Shown here: positions 7,398 to 19,244 of the stretch, one piece after another
Numbering within the stretch: position 1 is the first letter of the stretch
Layout: every line of letters begins with the position of its first letter
Origin: Pseudomonadota bacterium
GTDB taxonomy: Bacteria; Pseudomonadota; Alphaproteobacteria; Caulobacterales; Caulobacteraceae
Reading direction: 5' to 3'
Assembly (NCBI GenBank): GCA_023386645.1
Contig: JAEWJI010000058.1
Coordinates: forward strand, 186,001 to 250,000
DNA: 64,000 bases
Translations under genes and position numbers: made by a program
Notes under the pieces: generated by a model
Seen by the model: the letters and a program-made list of their open reading frames with translations, nothing else
Told to the model about the DNA's origin: nothing
The model's database searches: none

Positions 7398-9689
7398 ATG
7401 CTTTCGTTCAGGCTCGCCCTTCTGGCCGCCACCGCGCTCGCGACATCGACGGCGCCGGCGCTCGCCCAGTCCGCCCAGGGGCCGGCTCCGGCGCAGACGC
7501 AGCCTGGCCAATCACAGACCCCATCCCCGCAGGCTCCAGCGCAGTCGCAGCAACCGGCTGAGGACCCCGCGGACGAGGCGCCCGCCGAGGCCCAGGTGGA
7601 GGAGGTCAACGTCACCGGTCGCCGGAGCGACGTCCGCACCTCGATCGACTCCATCAGCTACAGCCTGGCCAACGATCTACAGGCCGCCTCGGGCAGCCTG
7701 GCCGACGCGCTCCGCAACGTCCCCTCGGTCGATGTCGACCCCCAGGGCAATGTCTCGCTGCGCGGCGACGGCAACGTCACCATTTTGGTCGATGGCCGTC
7801 CCTCCGGCGTGCTCCAGGGCGAGGGCCGGGGGCAGGCCATCCTGAGCCTTCCGGCCGACCAGTACGCCCGCATCGAGGTCATGACCAATCCATCGGCGGC
7901 CTACAGCCCCGAGGGTTCGGGCGGGGTCATCAACCTGATCACCAAGCCGACCGCGCCGCGTCAGGGCCAGACCTATTCAGGTTCGGTGCGCCTGAACGTC
8001 GGCGACAGCGAGAAGTGGAACGCTGGCGTCAGCGGCTCCTGGCAGAGCGGCCGGCTGACCCTCTCGGGCGACCTGAACGCGAGGCACGATTCCATCGTCC
8101 AGGAGATCGATACCCGGCGCGAGCGGCTGGACCCGGCGACCGGGGCCGTGCTGAGCGTGACGACCACGGATCGCGTCATCGACCCGGCTATCTCCGACGG
8201 CGTTTTCGGGCGCTTCACCGCCGAATACCGCCTGGACGACCGAACCCAGCTGACCGGCGAACTGCGCGCCAACGCCTTCGAGAACTATGGCGAGGGACTG
8301 GAGCTGTTCGAGACCTTCGACGCGGCCGGCGCCCGGACCGGCGCCTTCCAGCGCGAGGGTCGCGGCGAGTTCCAGAACGAGGGCCTGGGCTTCACCGGCC
8401 GCCTGCTGCGCCGCTTCGACGACCAGGGCCACGAATGGTCCAATGAGCTGCGGATCGACCGGGGCGCCAACGACAACCTGTTCCGCACCATCGTGACCCC
8501 CAGCCTGCCGGCCGGTCCGTCCTCGTTCGAAAGCAGCGCCACCGAGACGGACTTCACCATCCTGGCCTTCACCAGCGCCTACGTACGCCCTTCCGCCGAC
8601 GGATCGCGCCTGCGCCTGGGTTATGAACTCGACTCCCGCCAGCCCGAGGTCGGCAACACCCTGCGGCGCGGCCCGAGCGAAGGCGCGGCCGCCGTCGTGC
8701 CCGGCCTGACCAACAGGTTCGAGGCCGAGCAGACCGTGCACGCCGTCTACGGCACCTACGAGAAGCCCCTGACCGAAAAGCTGTCGGGTCAGATCGGCCT
8801 GCGGCTCGAACAGGCGGACATCGAGATCAACCAGATCACGACCGCGACCCGGGCCGCGCAGGACTACTTCAAGGCCTACCCGACCATGCACCTGCAGTAT
8901 CAGCTGACCGAGACCCAGCTGCTGCGGGCAAGCTATTCGCGCCGCATCCAGCGGCCCCAGCCGTTCCAGCTGAACCCCTTCGTCTCCTATCAGGACCCCC
9001 TGAACCAGCGGTCGGGCAATCCGGACCTGGAGCCGCAGGAGACCGACGCCTTCGAGGCCCTGTGGCAGGTGCGGGCCGGCCAGAGCTTCTATCAGGCCAC
9101 CCTCTATTATCGCGACACCAGCGGCGCCTTCACCGACGTGGCTCGCGACATCGGCGGCGGCGTCCTCCTGACCCGGCCCGAGAACCTCGGCGCGCGTCGG
9201 GATGTAGGGGTGGAGCTGGTCGCCAACGGTCGGCTGCACTCGACCCTGCGCTACAACGCTGCGGTCAACGTCTTCCGCCAGGAAATCGACGCCGCGGGGA
9301 TTCCGGGCGCCCAGGACCGCGAGGGCGACCTGGTCTCCGGTCGCCTGACCCTCAACTGGCAGCCCACGGCCAATGACTTCCTCCAGGTCTCCGGCTTCTG
9401 GCAGGGCGAGCAACTTCTGGCCCAGGGCACGCGCGAATCCAGCGGCATGGTCAACCTCGGCTATCGCCGCACGCTCAATCCGAAGTGGGCCTTCCAGTTC
9501 ACCGCGCGGGACGTCTTCGACACCTTCGAGAACACGGTGAACTTCGACACCCCGGCCTTCCGTGACCGGCAGAACGTCAAGATCGGCCTCAGAGGCTTCT
9601 TCGTCGGCCTGACCTATTCGTTCGGCGCGGCCCCTCGCCAGCCCAGGGATCCGCAGTTCGACTTCTCCGGGCCTCAGACCGGAGGCTGA
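7398..9689 (+). CDS. TonB-dependent / outer-membrane beta-barrel receptor
   Basis: This is a 763-residue outer-membrane protein. A signal peptide ending near ALAQ is followed by a P/Q/A-rich stretch, a plug domain (about 50-200, with GNVSLRGDGNVTILVDGRP and GSGGVINLITK), and a barrel that runs to the end. The wording of plug and barrel fits the outer-membrane beta-barrel family PF14905 rather than a classical siderophore receptor. The start at 7398 is preferred because of the GGGGA box 7 bases upstream; ATG 7392 and a TTG at 7362 are alternatives. The substrate is unknown, and the neighbour is an exported serine hydrolase. Confidence 0.88.
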   Translation: MLSFRLALLAATALATSTAPALAQSAQGPAPAQTQPGQSQTPSPQAPAQSQQPAEDPADEAPAEAQVEEVNVTGRRSDVRTSIDSISYSLANDLQAASGSLADALRNVPSVDVDPQGNVSLRGDGNVTILVDGRPSGVLQGEGRGQAILSLPADQYARIEVMTNPSAAYSPEGSGGVINLITKPTAPRQGQTYSGSVRLNVGDSEKWNAGVSGSWQSGRLTLSGDLNARHDSIVQEIDTRRERLDPATGAVLSVTTTDRVIDPAISDGVFGRFTAEYRLDDRTQLTGELRANAFENYGEGLELFETFDAAGARTGAFQREGRGEFQNEGLGFTGRLLRRFDDQGHEWSNELRIDRGANDNLFRTIVTPSLPAGPSSFESSATETDFTILAFTSAYVRPSADGSRLRLGYELDSRQPEVGNTLRRGPSEGAAAVVPGLTNRFEAEQTVHAVYGTYEKPLTEKLSGQIGLRLEQADIEINQITTATRAAQDYFKAYPTMHLQYQLTETQLLRASYSRRIQRPQPFQLNPFVSYQDPLNQRSGNPDLEPQETDAFEALWQVRAGQSFYQATLYYRDTSGAFTDVARDIGGGVLLTRPENLGARRDVGVELVANGRLHSTLRYNAAVNVFRQEIDAAGIPGAQDREGDLVSGRLTLNWQPTANDFLQVSGFWQGEQLLAQGTRESSGMVNLGYRRTLNPKWAFQFTARDVFDTFENTVNFDTPAFRDRQNVKIGLRGFFVGLTYSFGAAPRQPRDPQFDFSGPQTGG

Positions 9690-9774
9690 GCTTGCGCTCG
9701 CGGCGGCCGTCTGGTCGAGTTCGCTCGACACGGCGGGCCTCGGCGGACCGTCCCGATTCCTTGAAGGACCCGTC

Positions 9775-11175
9775 ATGATCGATCGACGCCGCCTGTTCGC
9801 CGCCTCGACGGCTCTGGCGGGTGCGGGGCTGGCCTCGCCCGCCCTGGCCCTGGCTCAGACGCCGGCGCCGGCTCCCGAGGCCGTGGCGGCGCTGGATGCG
9901 CTCCTCGCGGGCAAGGACAGCGCGGGCGGCGTGCTGGTCGCCGTTCGGGGCGGCCGGACCGAGGCGGTCTACCCTTGGGGCCGGGCCTCTCTGCCCTTCG
10001 ACGTTCCGGTGACCGAGCGGACCCTGTTCCACCTGGGGTCCAACGCCAAGTTCATGACCGCGATCGGCGTGGCCCAGCTGATGGAAGCGGGCGCCTTCGG
10101 TCTGGACGATCCCATTGGCCGCCACCTTCCGGACCTGCCGCCGACCCTGGCCGCCCCGACCATCAGCCAGTTGCTGCACCATACCTCCGGCCTGGTCGAC
10201 TATCCCGAGGTCCTCCCGGACTGGGATCGGCCCCAGACCCGCGAAGCCGTCGTGGCGGCGATGAGGGACCAGCCGGTCCAGTTCCAGCCCGGCGAGGCCT
10301 GGAGCTACTCGAACACCAACTACCTGCTGCTCGGCTGGCTGATCGAGACGGTCTCGGGCCAGTCCTATGCCGACTACATCCAGACCCGGGTGTTCACGCC
10401 CGCCGCGACGACGACCGCCCGCGCCGACGCCGCCCAGCAGGTCATCCCGCACCGCGCCGAGCCCTATGAGTTCGCCGACGGCGTCTTCCGCCACGCCGTC
10501 AGGATGGAGGACGGGGTGTCGCGCGCGGCCGACGGCGGCCTGTTGTTCTCCGCCATCGACGCCGCCCCGTGGCGCTCAGCCCTGGACCGCCACCGGCTGG
10601 TGGCGGTCCCGACCATGCGCCGCCTGCTCCAGCCCGGAGCCCTCAGCTCAGGCCGGTTGGCGCCCTACGGCTGCGGCGTCTTCCTGGAGCAATCGCGCGG
10701 CGCGCCGGTACTCCGGCACACCGGAGGCGTGCCGGGCTTCATCAGCAACTGGATCACCTGGCCGGAGGCCGACCTGTCGATCCTGGCGCTGACGAACAGC
10801 CAGGCGCGCAACGGCCCCTTCCTCGGCGACATGATCCTGACCCTGGCCGAGTCGCTGCGGCCGGGCGTCACCTGGACCGGGCAGGAACCCATCGGCGATG
10901 GCTCCGACAGCCGCAGTCGCAAGCTGCGCGCCCTTCTCGAGCGTCCCGAAGCCGCGCCGCCGCCCGAAGGTCTGCTGGCGCCGGAAAAAGCCTGGCTCCC
11001 GGCCAGTCGCATTCGAAGGTTCCGCGACCTGGCCGACCTCCAGCCGCTGGAGCAATGGCGGGTCGGCGACCGCGCCGACGAGGGCGAAATGGTCCGCTAC
11101 CGCGCGACCCTGGCCAACGGCGCCCGCGATCTCGTGGTCGGCTGGACCGCCGACGACCGGATCTACTGGCTCTGA
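9775..11175 (+). CDS. exported serine hydrolase, beta-lactamase/transpeptidase fold
   Basis: A 466-residue protein with a Tat-like N-terminus (DRRRLF) and cleavage near ALAQ. The class C beta-lactamase-type site is complete: S89-N-A-K92, Y178-S-N180 and H315-T-G-G318. The C-terminal ~110 residues are an extra domain often found in this family. Likely a D-alanyl-D-alanine carboxypeptidase-like enzyme or esterase in the periplasm; sequence alone does not separate these. It follows the outer-membrane receptor by 85 bases and may be co-expressed. Confidence 0.88.
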   Translation: MIDRRRLFAASTALAGAGLASPALALAQTPAPAPEAVAALDALLAGKDSAGGVLVAVRGGRTEAVYPWGRASLPFDVPVTERTLFHLGSNAKFMTAIGVAQLMEAGAFGLDDPIGRHLPDLPPTLAAPTISQLLHHTSGLVDYPEVLPDWDRPQTREAVVAAMRDQPVQFQPGEAWSYSNTNYLLLGWLIETVSGQSYADYIQTRVFTPAATTTARADAAQQVIPHRAEPYEFADGVFRHAVRMEDGVSRAADGGLLFSAIDAAPWRSALDRHRLVAVPTMRRLLQPGALSSGRLAPYGCGVFLEQSRGAPVLRHTGGVPGFISNWITWPEADLSILALTNSQARNGPFLGDMILTLAESLRPGVTWTGQEPIGDGSDSRSRKLRALLERPEAAPPPEGLLAPEKAWLPASRIRRFRDLADLQPLEQWRVGDRADEGEMVRYRATLANGARDLVVGWTADDRIYWL

Positions 11176-11205
11176 CCCGATCCCGCCGGACGCGTCCGCC
11201 GCAGG

Positions 11206-13101
11206 CTAGCCCAGCAGCCGCGTGGCCGCCGCCCGGTCGGCGGACGACAGGTCGAGCGCCAGGGCCGCGCGCAGGCGCGACTCGGCCGCGGCCTCGCGTC
11301 CGTCGGCCTTGAGCGCCCGCGCCCAGGCCAGGTGTAGGGCGCCCCATTTGGGCGCGAGGCGGGCCGCGGCCTGGTACTTGCGGATCGCGCCGGCCTCGTC
11401 CCCCTGGGCCAGCAGGGCGTCGCCCCAGAACTTCAGCGGGTCGGCCCACTTCGGTGCCCGGGTCGCGGCGGTCGAGAATAGGGGCGACGCACCCGTCGCG
11501 TCGCCGCGCTCCAGCCGCGCCCGTCCCCAGGCCAGGTGGGCGTCGGCCAGGTTTGGTCCGCGCGCGGCCGCCTGGGCGAACCATCGCTCGGCGGCGGCAT
11601 GATCGCCGGCGATCGCCGCGAGCTGGCCCTGTGCGATCAGGGTGAAATAGGCCCCCGGCGTGGCGCGGGCCATATAGGTCTGGGCCCCCGCCGTGTCGCC
11701 GGCCCGCGCCAGGGCCACGGCGATACGCGGGGCTATGGTCGACCTCCAGGCCTGGGCGGCGCCGGCGCGGGGCGCTTCGGACGGTGGCTCGGGAAAAGCG
11801 CGAGGGAAGAGCGCCGCCAGCGCGGTCCAGTCCTCGAGCATCCCCAAGGCGGCGACCTCATAGGCGTCCTGGGGCGACGCTCCGGTGGTGACCGACCCTC
11901 CGCCGGCGTCGGTCTGCTGGTCGGCGGTGATGGTCGCGGCGAGGCGTCGGCCCTCCGAGATGTCGCCCATCAATGCCCTCTGGGTCGCGGCGGCCAGGGC
12001 GTTGCCGCGTCCGTTCTCCCCGTCGAGGCGAGCGGCCGTGTCGAACCGCCGGGCCGCTTCGGCGTGATCGTGGCTGATCTCGGCGGTGGATCCCGCCATT
12101 TCCGAAACGAAGTTCTCGCGCTGCTCGGGATCGACGTCCCGGCTGTTGCTGAGAGAGCGAGCCGAGGCCCGGATAAATACATAGCTGCGATCCGCATCGC
12201 CGACGCTGCTCAGCACCCCGGCCAGATTGGCCTGCGCCAGACCGAACGCCGGATCGATCTCCAGCGCCTGTTCCGCCCGCCGTATCGAGGCGTCGAAATC
12301 TCCGGTCAGCTGCAGCCACAGGCTCCAGCCGGCCAGGGCCCATTTGCGATCGACCTCGTCGCCGGTCATGGCCAGGCGCTCGAACGCCGCCAGGGCCTCG
12401 TCCAGGCGCTCGGCGCGCGCCAGATAGACGGCGTAGCGGTAGGGCTGGGTGTCGCGATAGATCGCCTCGGCGGCCTGGGTCAGCATCGCCTCCAGCTCCG
12501 CCTCGGCGCCCATGATCGGGGCCCCTGCCGTTCCGCCGGCCCGCGCCGTGAGCTGCAGCCCGGCGTCGGTGCGCACCAGCTCTCCGGTGATCTTCACCTC
12601 CTCGCCCAGCCACGAGCGCAGGAACTTCCACAGCTCGCCGGCCGAGACGCCGGTCTGCGGGATCTCGACCTCGACCGAGTCGCCCCAGGAGTTGGCGTAG
12701 GTGTTGGCCGCCCGGATCGAGTTGGTGCCCGCCTGCATGGCCGTCAGCTTGTCCAGGACCCGGGTCGCCACCGCCGCCCCGTTCAGGCCCCGCGCCTCCA
12801 TCTCCGGCGGCACCGAGAAGGGCTGGACGGTTACCCCCCGATACTGGCTGGCCGAGACCAGCAGCACGGCGATCACCACCGCCACCACCACGCCCACCAC
12901 GACCGTCAGCAGCTTCAGGGTGAAGGCCGCCCGCTCCGTGGCGATCTGCCAGCCGACCAGCTGGGCCTGTTTCGCGATCAGGGTGCTGGCCGCGCCGCCG
13001 GGCGCCTGGCCGGACGCCTCGGCCTCCAGCGCCAGTTCGATGGCGTCGTCCGTGGTCGGCGCGCCCTCGCGCGGCGCCCGAACTGTTCGTTTCGCCGCCA
13101 T
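11206..13101 (-). CDS. membrane-anchored TPR protein, paralogue 2
   Basis: A 631-residue protein with a soluble N-terminus of about 60 residues, one transmembrane helix (about 62-86), a conserved middle domain (EIPQTGVSAGELWKFLR; ITGELVRT) and a C-terminal array of TPR-like repeats (for example LADAHLAWGRARLERGD). It shares order and wording with its upstream neighbour throughout, so the pair arose by duplication. The ATG at 13101 overlaps the neighbour's stop as TGATG, showing translational coupling. No enzymatic motif is visible; a scaffolding role is possible. Confidence 0.82.
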   Translation of the reverse strand: MAAKRTVRAPREGAPTTDDAIELALEAEASGQAPGGAASTLIAKQAQLVGWQIATERAAFTLKLLTVVVGVVVAVVIAVLLVSASQYRGVTVQPFSVPPEMEARGLNGAAVATRVLDKLTAMQAGTNSIRAANTYANSWGDSVEVEIPQTGVSAGELWKFLRSWLGEEVKITGELVRTDAGLQLTARAGGTAGAPIMGAEAELEAMLTQAAEAIYRDTQPYRYAVYLARAERLDEALAAFERLAMTGDEVDRKWALAGWSLWLQLTGDFDASIRRAEQALEIDPAFGLAQANLAGVLSSVGDADRSYVFIRASARSLSNSRDVDPEQRENFVSEMAGSTAEISHDHAEAARRFDTAARLDGENGRGNALAAATQRALMGDISEGRRLAATITADQQTDAGGGSVTTGASPQDAYEVAALGMLEDWTALAALFPRAFPEPPSEAPRAGAAQAWRSTIAPRIAVALARAGDTAGAQTYMARATPGAYFTLIAQGQLAAIAGDHAAAERWFAQAAARGPNLADAHLAWGRARLERGDATGASPLFSTAATRAPKWADPLKFWGDALLAQGDEAGAIRKYQAAARLAPKWGALHLAWARALKADGREAAAESRLRAALALDLSSADRAAATRLLG

Positions 13102-14981
13102 CACCCCACTCCCAGTCGTTCGATCTCGGCCCGCTCGGCCGGGGTCAGGTCCAGGGTCGCCGCCCGCCGATAGGTCTCTCGCGCACGATCCCTTCGCCCC
13201 AGCCGCTCCAGCGCCCGACCCCACGCCAGGTGCAGGCCGCCCCAGTTCGGCGCCCGCGTCGCGGCCCGCGCATACAACCCCTCGGCCTCGCGCGCCCGGT
13301 CCAGCGCCATCAGGGCGTCGGCCTCGCCCTTCAGCGGATCCGCCCACCGCGGGCCCAGGCGCCGGGCCTGCCGAAAGGCCAGGCGCGCCGCCTCGGGATC
13401 GCCCCAGTCCATCCGCGCCTGCCCCCACGCCTGCCACGCCTGCGGCAGGGAGGGCCCCAGCGTCGTCGCATGGCGGAACAGGCGGATCGCTTCGGCGCGC
13501 CGGCCCCTCAGGACGGCGACCTCCGCCCGGGCGACCGCGCAGGGATAGCAGTCGTCGCGCAGCCCCAGCAGGACGGCCTCCGCGCCGTCGGCGTCCCCCG
13601 CCCTTGTCAGGATGCGCGCGATCTCGGCCTGCTCCGTGGCCGAACGGACGATCCGGGCGCCGGCGGGCGGGGTCGAGGTCTCGAGTTGACGCACCAGGGC
13701 GATGGCGCGCGCGGGCTCGCCGGCCTCCGCGGCCAGGGCGGCGCCTGTGAAAAGCGACAACTGCGCCCTCCCGCCTCTGCGGTCCGCGACCGACAGGGCC
13801 GCGCGGGCCGCCTTCAGGTCATGCAGGCCGATATGCGCCGCAACGATCTGGTAGCCGGCGGACTGAGCGGCGCCGCCGTAGTCCGGCAGGCCGAAGCGGA
13901 TGCGCGCATTCTCCAAAGCGACAGCGTGGTCGCCCAGATACTGCGCGGCCGACCCACGACTGCCATACAGCACCTGGTCCTGGGCGGCCTTCGTCACCCG
14001 AGGGTCGCGCCGGCGCATCACTCGCGCGATCTCGCGGCTCTCGTGCAGGTCGGCCTCGTGCCAGCCCAGCAGGACATAGCCGTCCGACAGGTTCCAGCGC
14101 GCCTTGTGGAAGCTGGGGTCCAGCGCCAGCGCTTCCCGCGCCAGGGCGACGGTCAGCAACGGATCGGTGGAGTAGGCTCTCACCGACTGCCCGGCCAGGG
14201 CCCACAGCCGCTCGGTCTTGTCGCTCGACGCCGCCAGCTCGGCCAGGACCTCGGCGTCGTCGCCCCCGCCGTTGCGCTCCAGCCAGACCGTGTACCGATA
14301 CGGCTGGGCCTGCCGATAGACGGCCCGGGCCGCCTCATCCAGCAGCCGGTCCAGCTCTTCAGTACCGCCCGAGACCGCCACCCCGGGATTGGCCCCAACC
14401 CGGGTGGTCAGGGTCAGGGTCCCGTCCGCCGCACGCGTCAGGTCGCCCGACAGCCGCGTCTCGTCGCCCAGGGTCTGGCGCAGCATCCGCCAGGCCTCGC
14501 CGACCGACATCCCCGTCTGCGGCAGTTCGACCGCCAGATCGTCGCCCCAGTTGTTGCCGAAGGTCGAGGGCGCGCGCGAGCTGTCGGTCCCCGCCTGCAT
14601 GGCGCTGAGCCGGTCCAGCAGCCGCGCGGCCAGCACCGATCCGTCCAGGCCGGTCGCGGCCATCTCGGGCGGGGTTGCGAAGGCCTCGACCACCAGGCCC
14701 TCGGCCCGATGCGCGTTCCACAGGACCACGCCCAGGCCCACGACCAGCCCCAGCACCACGGCCGACAGGGCCATGTCGCGCACCGCCTTGATCCGGTTGC
14801 GGAAGCGCTCGTTGCGCGCCAAGCCGATCTGCTCGTCGAACAGGGCCGACTGCCTGCGCAGCACCGCCAGCGCCTCGTCCCCGGGAGCCCGGCCGGAGAC
14901 GTCCGCCTCCATGGCCATCTCCACCGCGTCCGGCGTGGTCGGCGTATCGGCCCTGGCCGCCCGTCTCGGTCGTCTCGCCAT
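13101..14981 (-). CDS. membrane-anchored TPR protein, paralogue 1
   Basis: A 626-residue protein built like its downstream neighbour: a cytoplasmic N-terminus with the shared TPTTPDAVEMAMEAD-type motif, one transmembrane helix (about 70-92), a middle domain with ELPQTGMSVGEAWRMLR, then TPR-like repeats (LPQAWQAWGQARMDWGD and similar). The Arg-rich start MARRPRRAAR at 14981 is chosen because frame-open sequence further upstream runs into the clpB promoter region. It diverges from clpB and is the first gene of a two-gene operon. Function unknown. Confidence 0.82.
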   Translation of the reverse strand: MARRPRRAARADTPTTPDAVEMAMEADVSGRAPGDEALAVLRRQSALFDEQIGLARNERFRNRIKAVRDMALSAVVLGLVVGLGVVLWNAHRAEGLVVEAFATPPEMAATGLDGSVLAARLLDRLSAMQAGTDSSRAPSTFGNNWGDDLAVELPQTGMSVGEAWRMLRQTLGDETRLSGDLTRAADGTLTLTTRVGANPGVAVSGGTEELDRLLDEAARAVYRQAQPYRYTVWLERNGGGDDAEVLAELAASSDKTERLWALAGQSVRAYSTDPLLTVALAREALALDPSFHKARWNLSDGYVLLGWHEADLHESREIARVMRRRDPRVTKAAQDQVLYGSRGSAAQYLGDHAVALENARIRFGLPDYGGAAQSAGYQIVAAHIGLHDLKAARAALSVADRRGGRAQLSLFTGAALAAEAGEPARAIALVRQLETSTPPAGARIVRSATEQAEIARILTRAGDADGAEAVLLGLRDDCYPCAVARAEVAVLRGRRAEAIRLFRHATTLGPSLPQAWQAWGQARMDWGDPEAARLAFRQARRLGPRWADPLKGEADALMALDRAREAEGLYARAATRAPNWGGLHLAWGRALERLGRRDRARETYRRAATLDLTPAERAEIERLGVG

Positions 14982-15157
14982 CGTCCCGTCCCCCGGGAAA
15001 CGACGGTATCGAGAGCCGACGCCCTCGGCAACAAGGCTTGACAGGGCCGCCGCACTCTTGCGTGGCCAATCGGCCACACCCAACTAAATCCCAACGCCGG
15101 TTCGCGTCGCTCCTTCGAGGGCGCGGTCCGGCATCCGCCTTGCAGGGGATGAACCGC

Positions 15158-17746
<2,589 letters not shown>

Positions 17747-17758
17747 CGCCTTGTCATC

Positions 17759-17783
17759 CCCGGGCCGCGCAAGCGGACCCGGG
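17759..17783 (+). terminator. hairpin after clpB
   Basis: CCCGGGCCGC at 17759-17768 pairs with GCGGACCCGGG at 17773-17783 across a GCAA loop, with one unpaired base. It starts 13 bases after the clpB stop. The sequence after it is not U-rich, so termination strength is uncertain; the motif also resembles a common dispersed palindrome. Confidence 0.5.
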
Positions 17784-17880
17784 AGCGGGAAGGCGCGGGT
17801 GCATCAGGAGCGTTTCGCTGCCTGAGCCGCTGGTTCGGCGCTTCCCAATGCCCCGCCAAAAGAACTAGCTCGCTTATCGT

Positions 17881-18080
17881 CGTCCTCCGGCAAGCCGCGC
17901 AGCGGCGCGACCGGAGGACCCAGCGGCGCTGCGACGGCGGCGAAACACTGGTGGCGGCGTTTGTTTTCGTCGGCAGCAACGTCCAAGACCGCGCTCCTGA
18001 CAGAGTCGCGCTATCGCGCGCCGCTGGGTCCTCCGATCTCGCCTCGCCTTCGCGAGGGTCGCCGTAGGATGACGAAAGGG
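17881..18080. repeat. MITE-like repeat, copy 1
   Basis: About 200 bases that recur in direct orientation at 18579-18766. The shared left part includes CCTCCGGCAAGCCGCGCAGC and the following CGACCGGAGGACCCAGCGGC; the right part ends in GCCGTAGGATGACGAAAG. Left and right ends are inverted repeats of about 13 bases (GTCNTCCTCCGGC against GTCATCCTACGGC). There is no coding capacity, as in a non-autonomous element. Confidence 0.75.
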
Positions 18081-18103
18081 TGTGGATCAGCATAGATTGC
18101 TGG

Positions 18104-18532
18104 ATGGCCGCCCGCCGCGCTCTGTTCATCGCCCTCGCGATCACCTGGGTCGCCGCCTTGGCCGGACTTGTCTGGCTGATGGCGGTTGCGGACGCCCGTC
18201 TCCACCACATCCCGGACTTGCTGATCGGCACGAACCCCTTGACGAAGGTATGCGTCATCCTGTCCGTCGCCTCGACGGTGGCCGGCGTGATCAGCGCCTT
18301 CGTTGGCGCGCGGTCTCGGCCCATGATCGGCGTCGGCGGCGCTTTCGGTTGGGGCGCCTTGGGCGCTCTCTATGCCGCAGCAAACGCGCGGAACATGTTG
18401 ATCAATATGAATCCGCCGATACCCTTCGCCGTCTACGCACCCAACTACGCCGCGGCGCTGATCGCCCTGTTTCTTGGCGTGACCGGCGCCATCCTCTGCC
18501 TTGGTCTGCTCGCCCTTCAGAAACCCAGCTAG
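18104..18532 (+). CDS. small four-helix membrane protein between two repeat copies
   Basis: The 142-residue product (ATG at 18104) has four hydrophobic segments: about 8-28, 44-70, 77-95 and 112-135. No family is recognised. The reading frame can be extended to a GTG at 18080 but the extra eight residues add nothing recognisable. It is the only gene between the two direct MITE-like copies, whose edges come within about 25 bases upstream and 50 bases downstream, so it may have been carried or captured with them. Confidence 0.6.
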   Translation: MAARRALFIALAITWVAALAGLVWLMAVADARLHHIPDLLIGTNPLTKVCVILSVASTVAGVISAFVGARSRPMIGVGGAFGWGALGALYAAANARNMLINMNPPIPFAVYAPNYAAALIALFLGVTGAILCLGLLALQKPS

Positions 18533-18578
18533 GGTTCGCACCTCCGTCGCACCGCCATTTCGCTTGCCCCTTCCCTTG

Positions 18579-18766
18579 GTCATCCTCCGGCAAGCCGCGC
18601 AGCGGCGCGACCGGAGGACCCAGCGGCGCCGCGACGGCGGCGAAACACTGGCGGTGGTGATAGGTCGCGTCAGAACAGCCCACGACCGCGCCCCTGACAG
18701 GGCCACGCTCTCGCGCGCCGCTGGGTCCTACGGTCTCGGCTTCGCCTCGCCGTAGGATGACGAAAG
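18579..18766. repeat. MITE-like repeat, copy 2
   Basis: This is the second direct copy of the 17881-18080 element. The first ~75 bases differ at only a few positions from copy 1. The terminal inverted repeats here are GTCATCCTCCGGC on the left and, read on the opposite strand, GTCATCCTACGGC on the right (12 of 13). The central part is shorter and more diverged than in copy 1. Confidence 0.75.
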
Positions 18767-18836
18767 AAAGCGCGGCGGAGATGACGAAAGGGGAAGGGCG
18801 GATGACGGGAGAACGGTGATCGGTTAGCGTCGCCCC

Positions 18837-19178
18837 ATGCCCACCCATCGCACCTTCATCGCCACATACATCATGGCGAGCGGGCGCAACGGGACGCTCT
18901 ACACGGGCATGACCTCCAACCTCCCGGCGCGCGTCTGGAAGCACAAGACCGGCGCCTTTCCCGGCTTCAGCGCCCAATATGGCTGCACGAACCTGGTCTG
19001 GTTCGAACAGCACCAGTGGGTCACCCAGGCCATCGCTCGCGAGAAGCGGCTCAAGACCTGGCTGCGCGACTGGAAGCTGAAGCTGATCGAGGACGCCAAC
19101 CCCGGCTGGCTGGACCTCGCCGCCGACTGGTTTCCGGTCAACGATCCGGACTGGACTGCTCCGGCTGAGGCGGACTGA
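18837..19178 (+). CDS. GIY-YIG nuclease superfamily protein
   Basis: A 113-residue single-domain protein of the UPF0213/YhbQ-like kind. It shows the Y11-I-M motif in place of GIY, L-Y-T-G at 21-24 as the YIG element, R32 in the following helix and the conserved AREKRLKTWLRDWK helix that carries the catalytic-type glutamate. The family is widespread in alphaproteobacteria and its natural target is unknown. It stands alone. Confidence 0.88.
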   Translation: MPTHRTFIATYIMASGRNGTLYTGMTSNLPARVWKHKTGAFPGFSAQYGCTNLVWFEQHQWVTQAIAREKRLKTWLRDWKLKLIEDANPGWLDLAADWFPVNDPDWTAPAEAD

Positions 19179-19244
19179 CCGGCGGCTCGCCCTTGTCCTC
19201 CCTCCCGCAACGCGGTTCCATGACCGACGCCCGAGGAGGACCCC

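Noticed and set aside
13230..15041. 603-residue open frame antisense to the TPR gene
   Set aside because: Arg/Gly/Gln-rich shadow frame without family wording; the minus-strand TPR protein has a paralogue next door.
15036..15100. Heat-shock (sigma-32) promoter for clpB
   Set aside because: CTTGAC and CTTGCG boxes are present, but no convincing -10 at a proper distance could be fixed.
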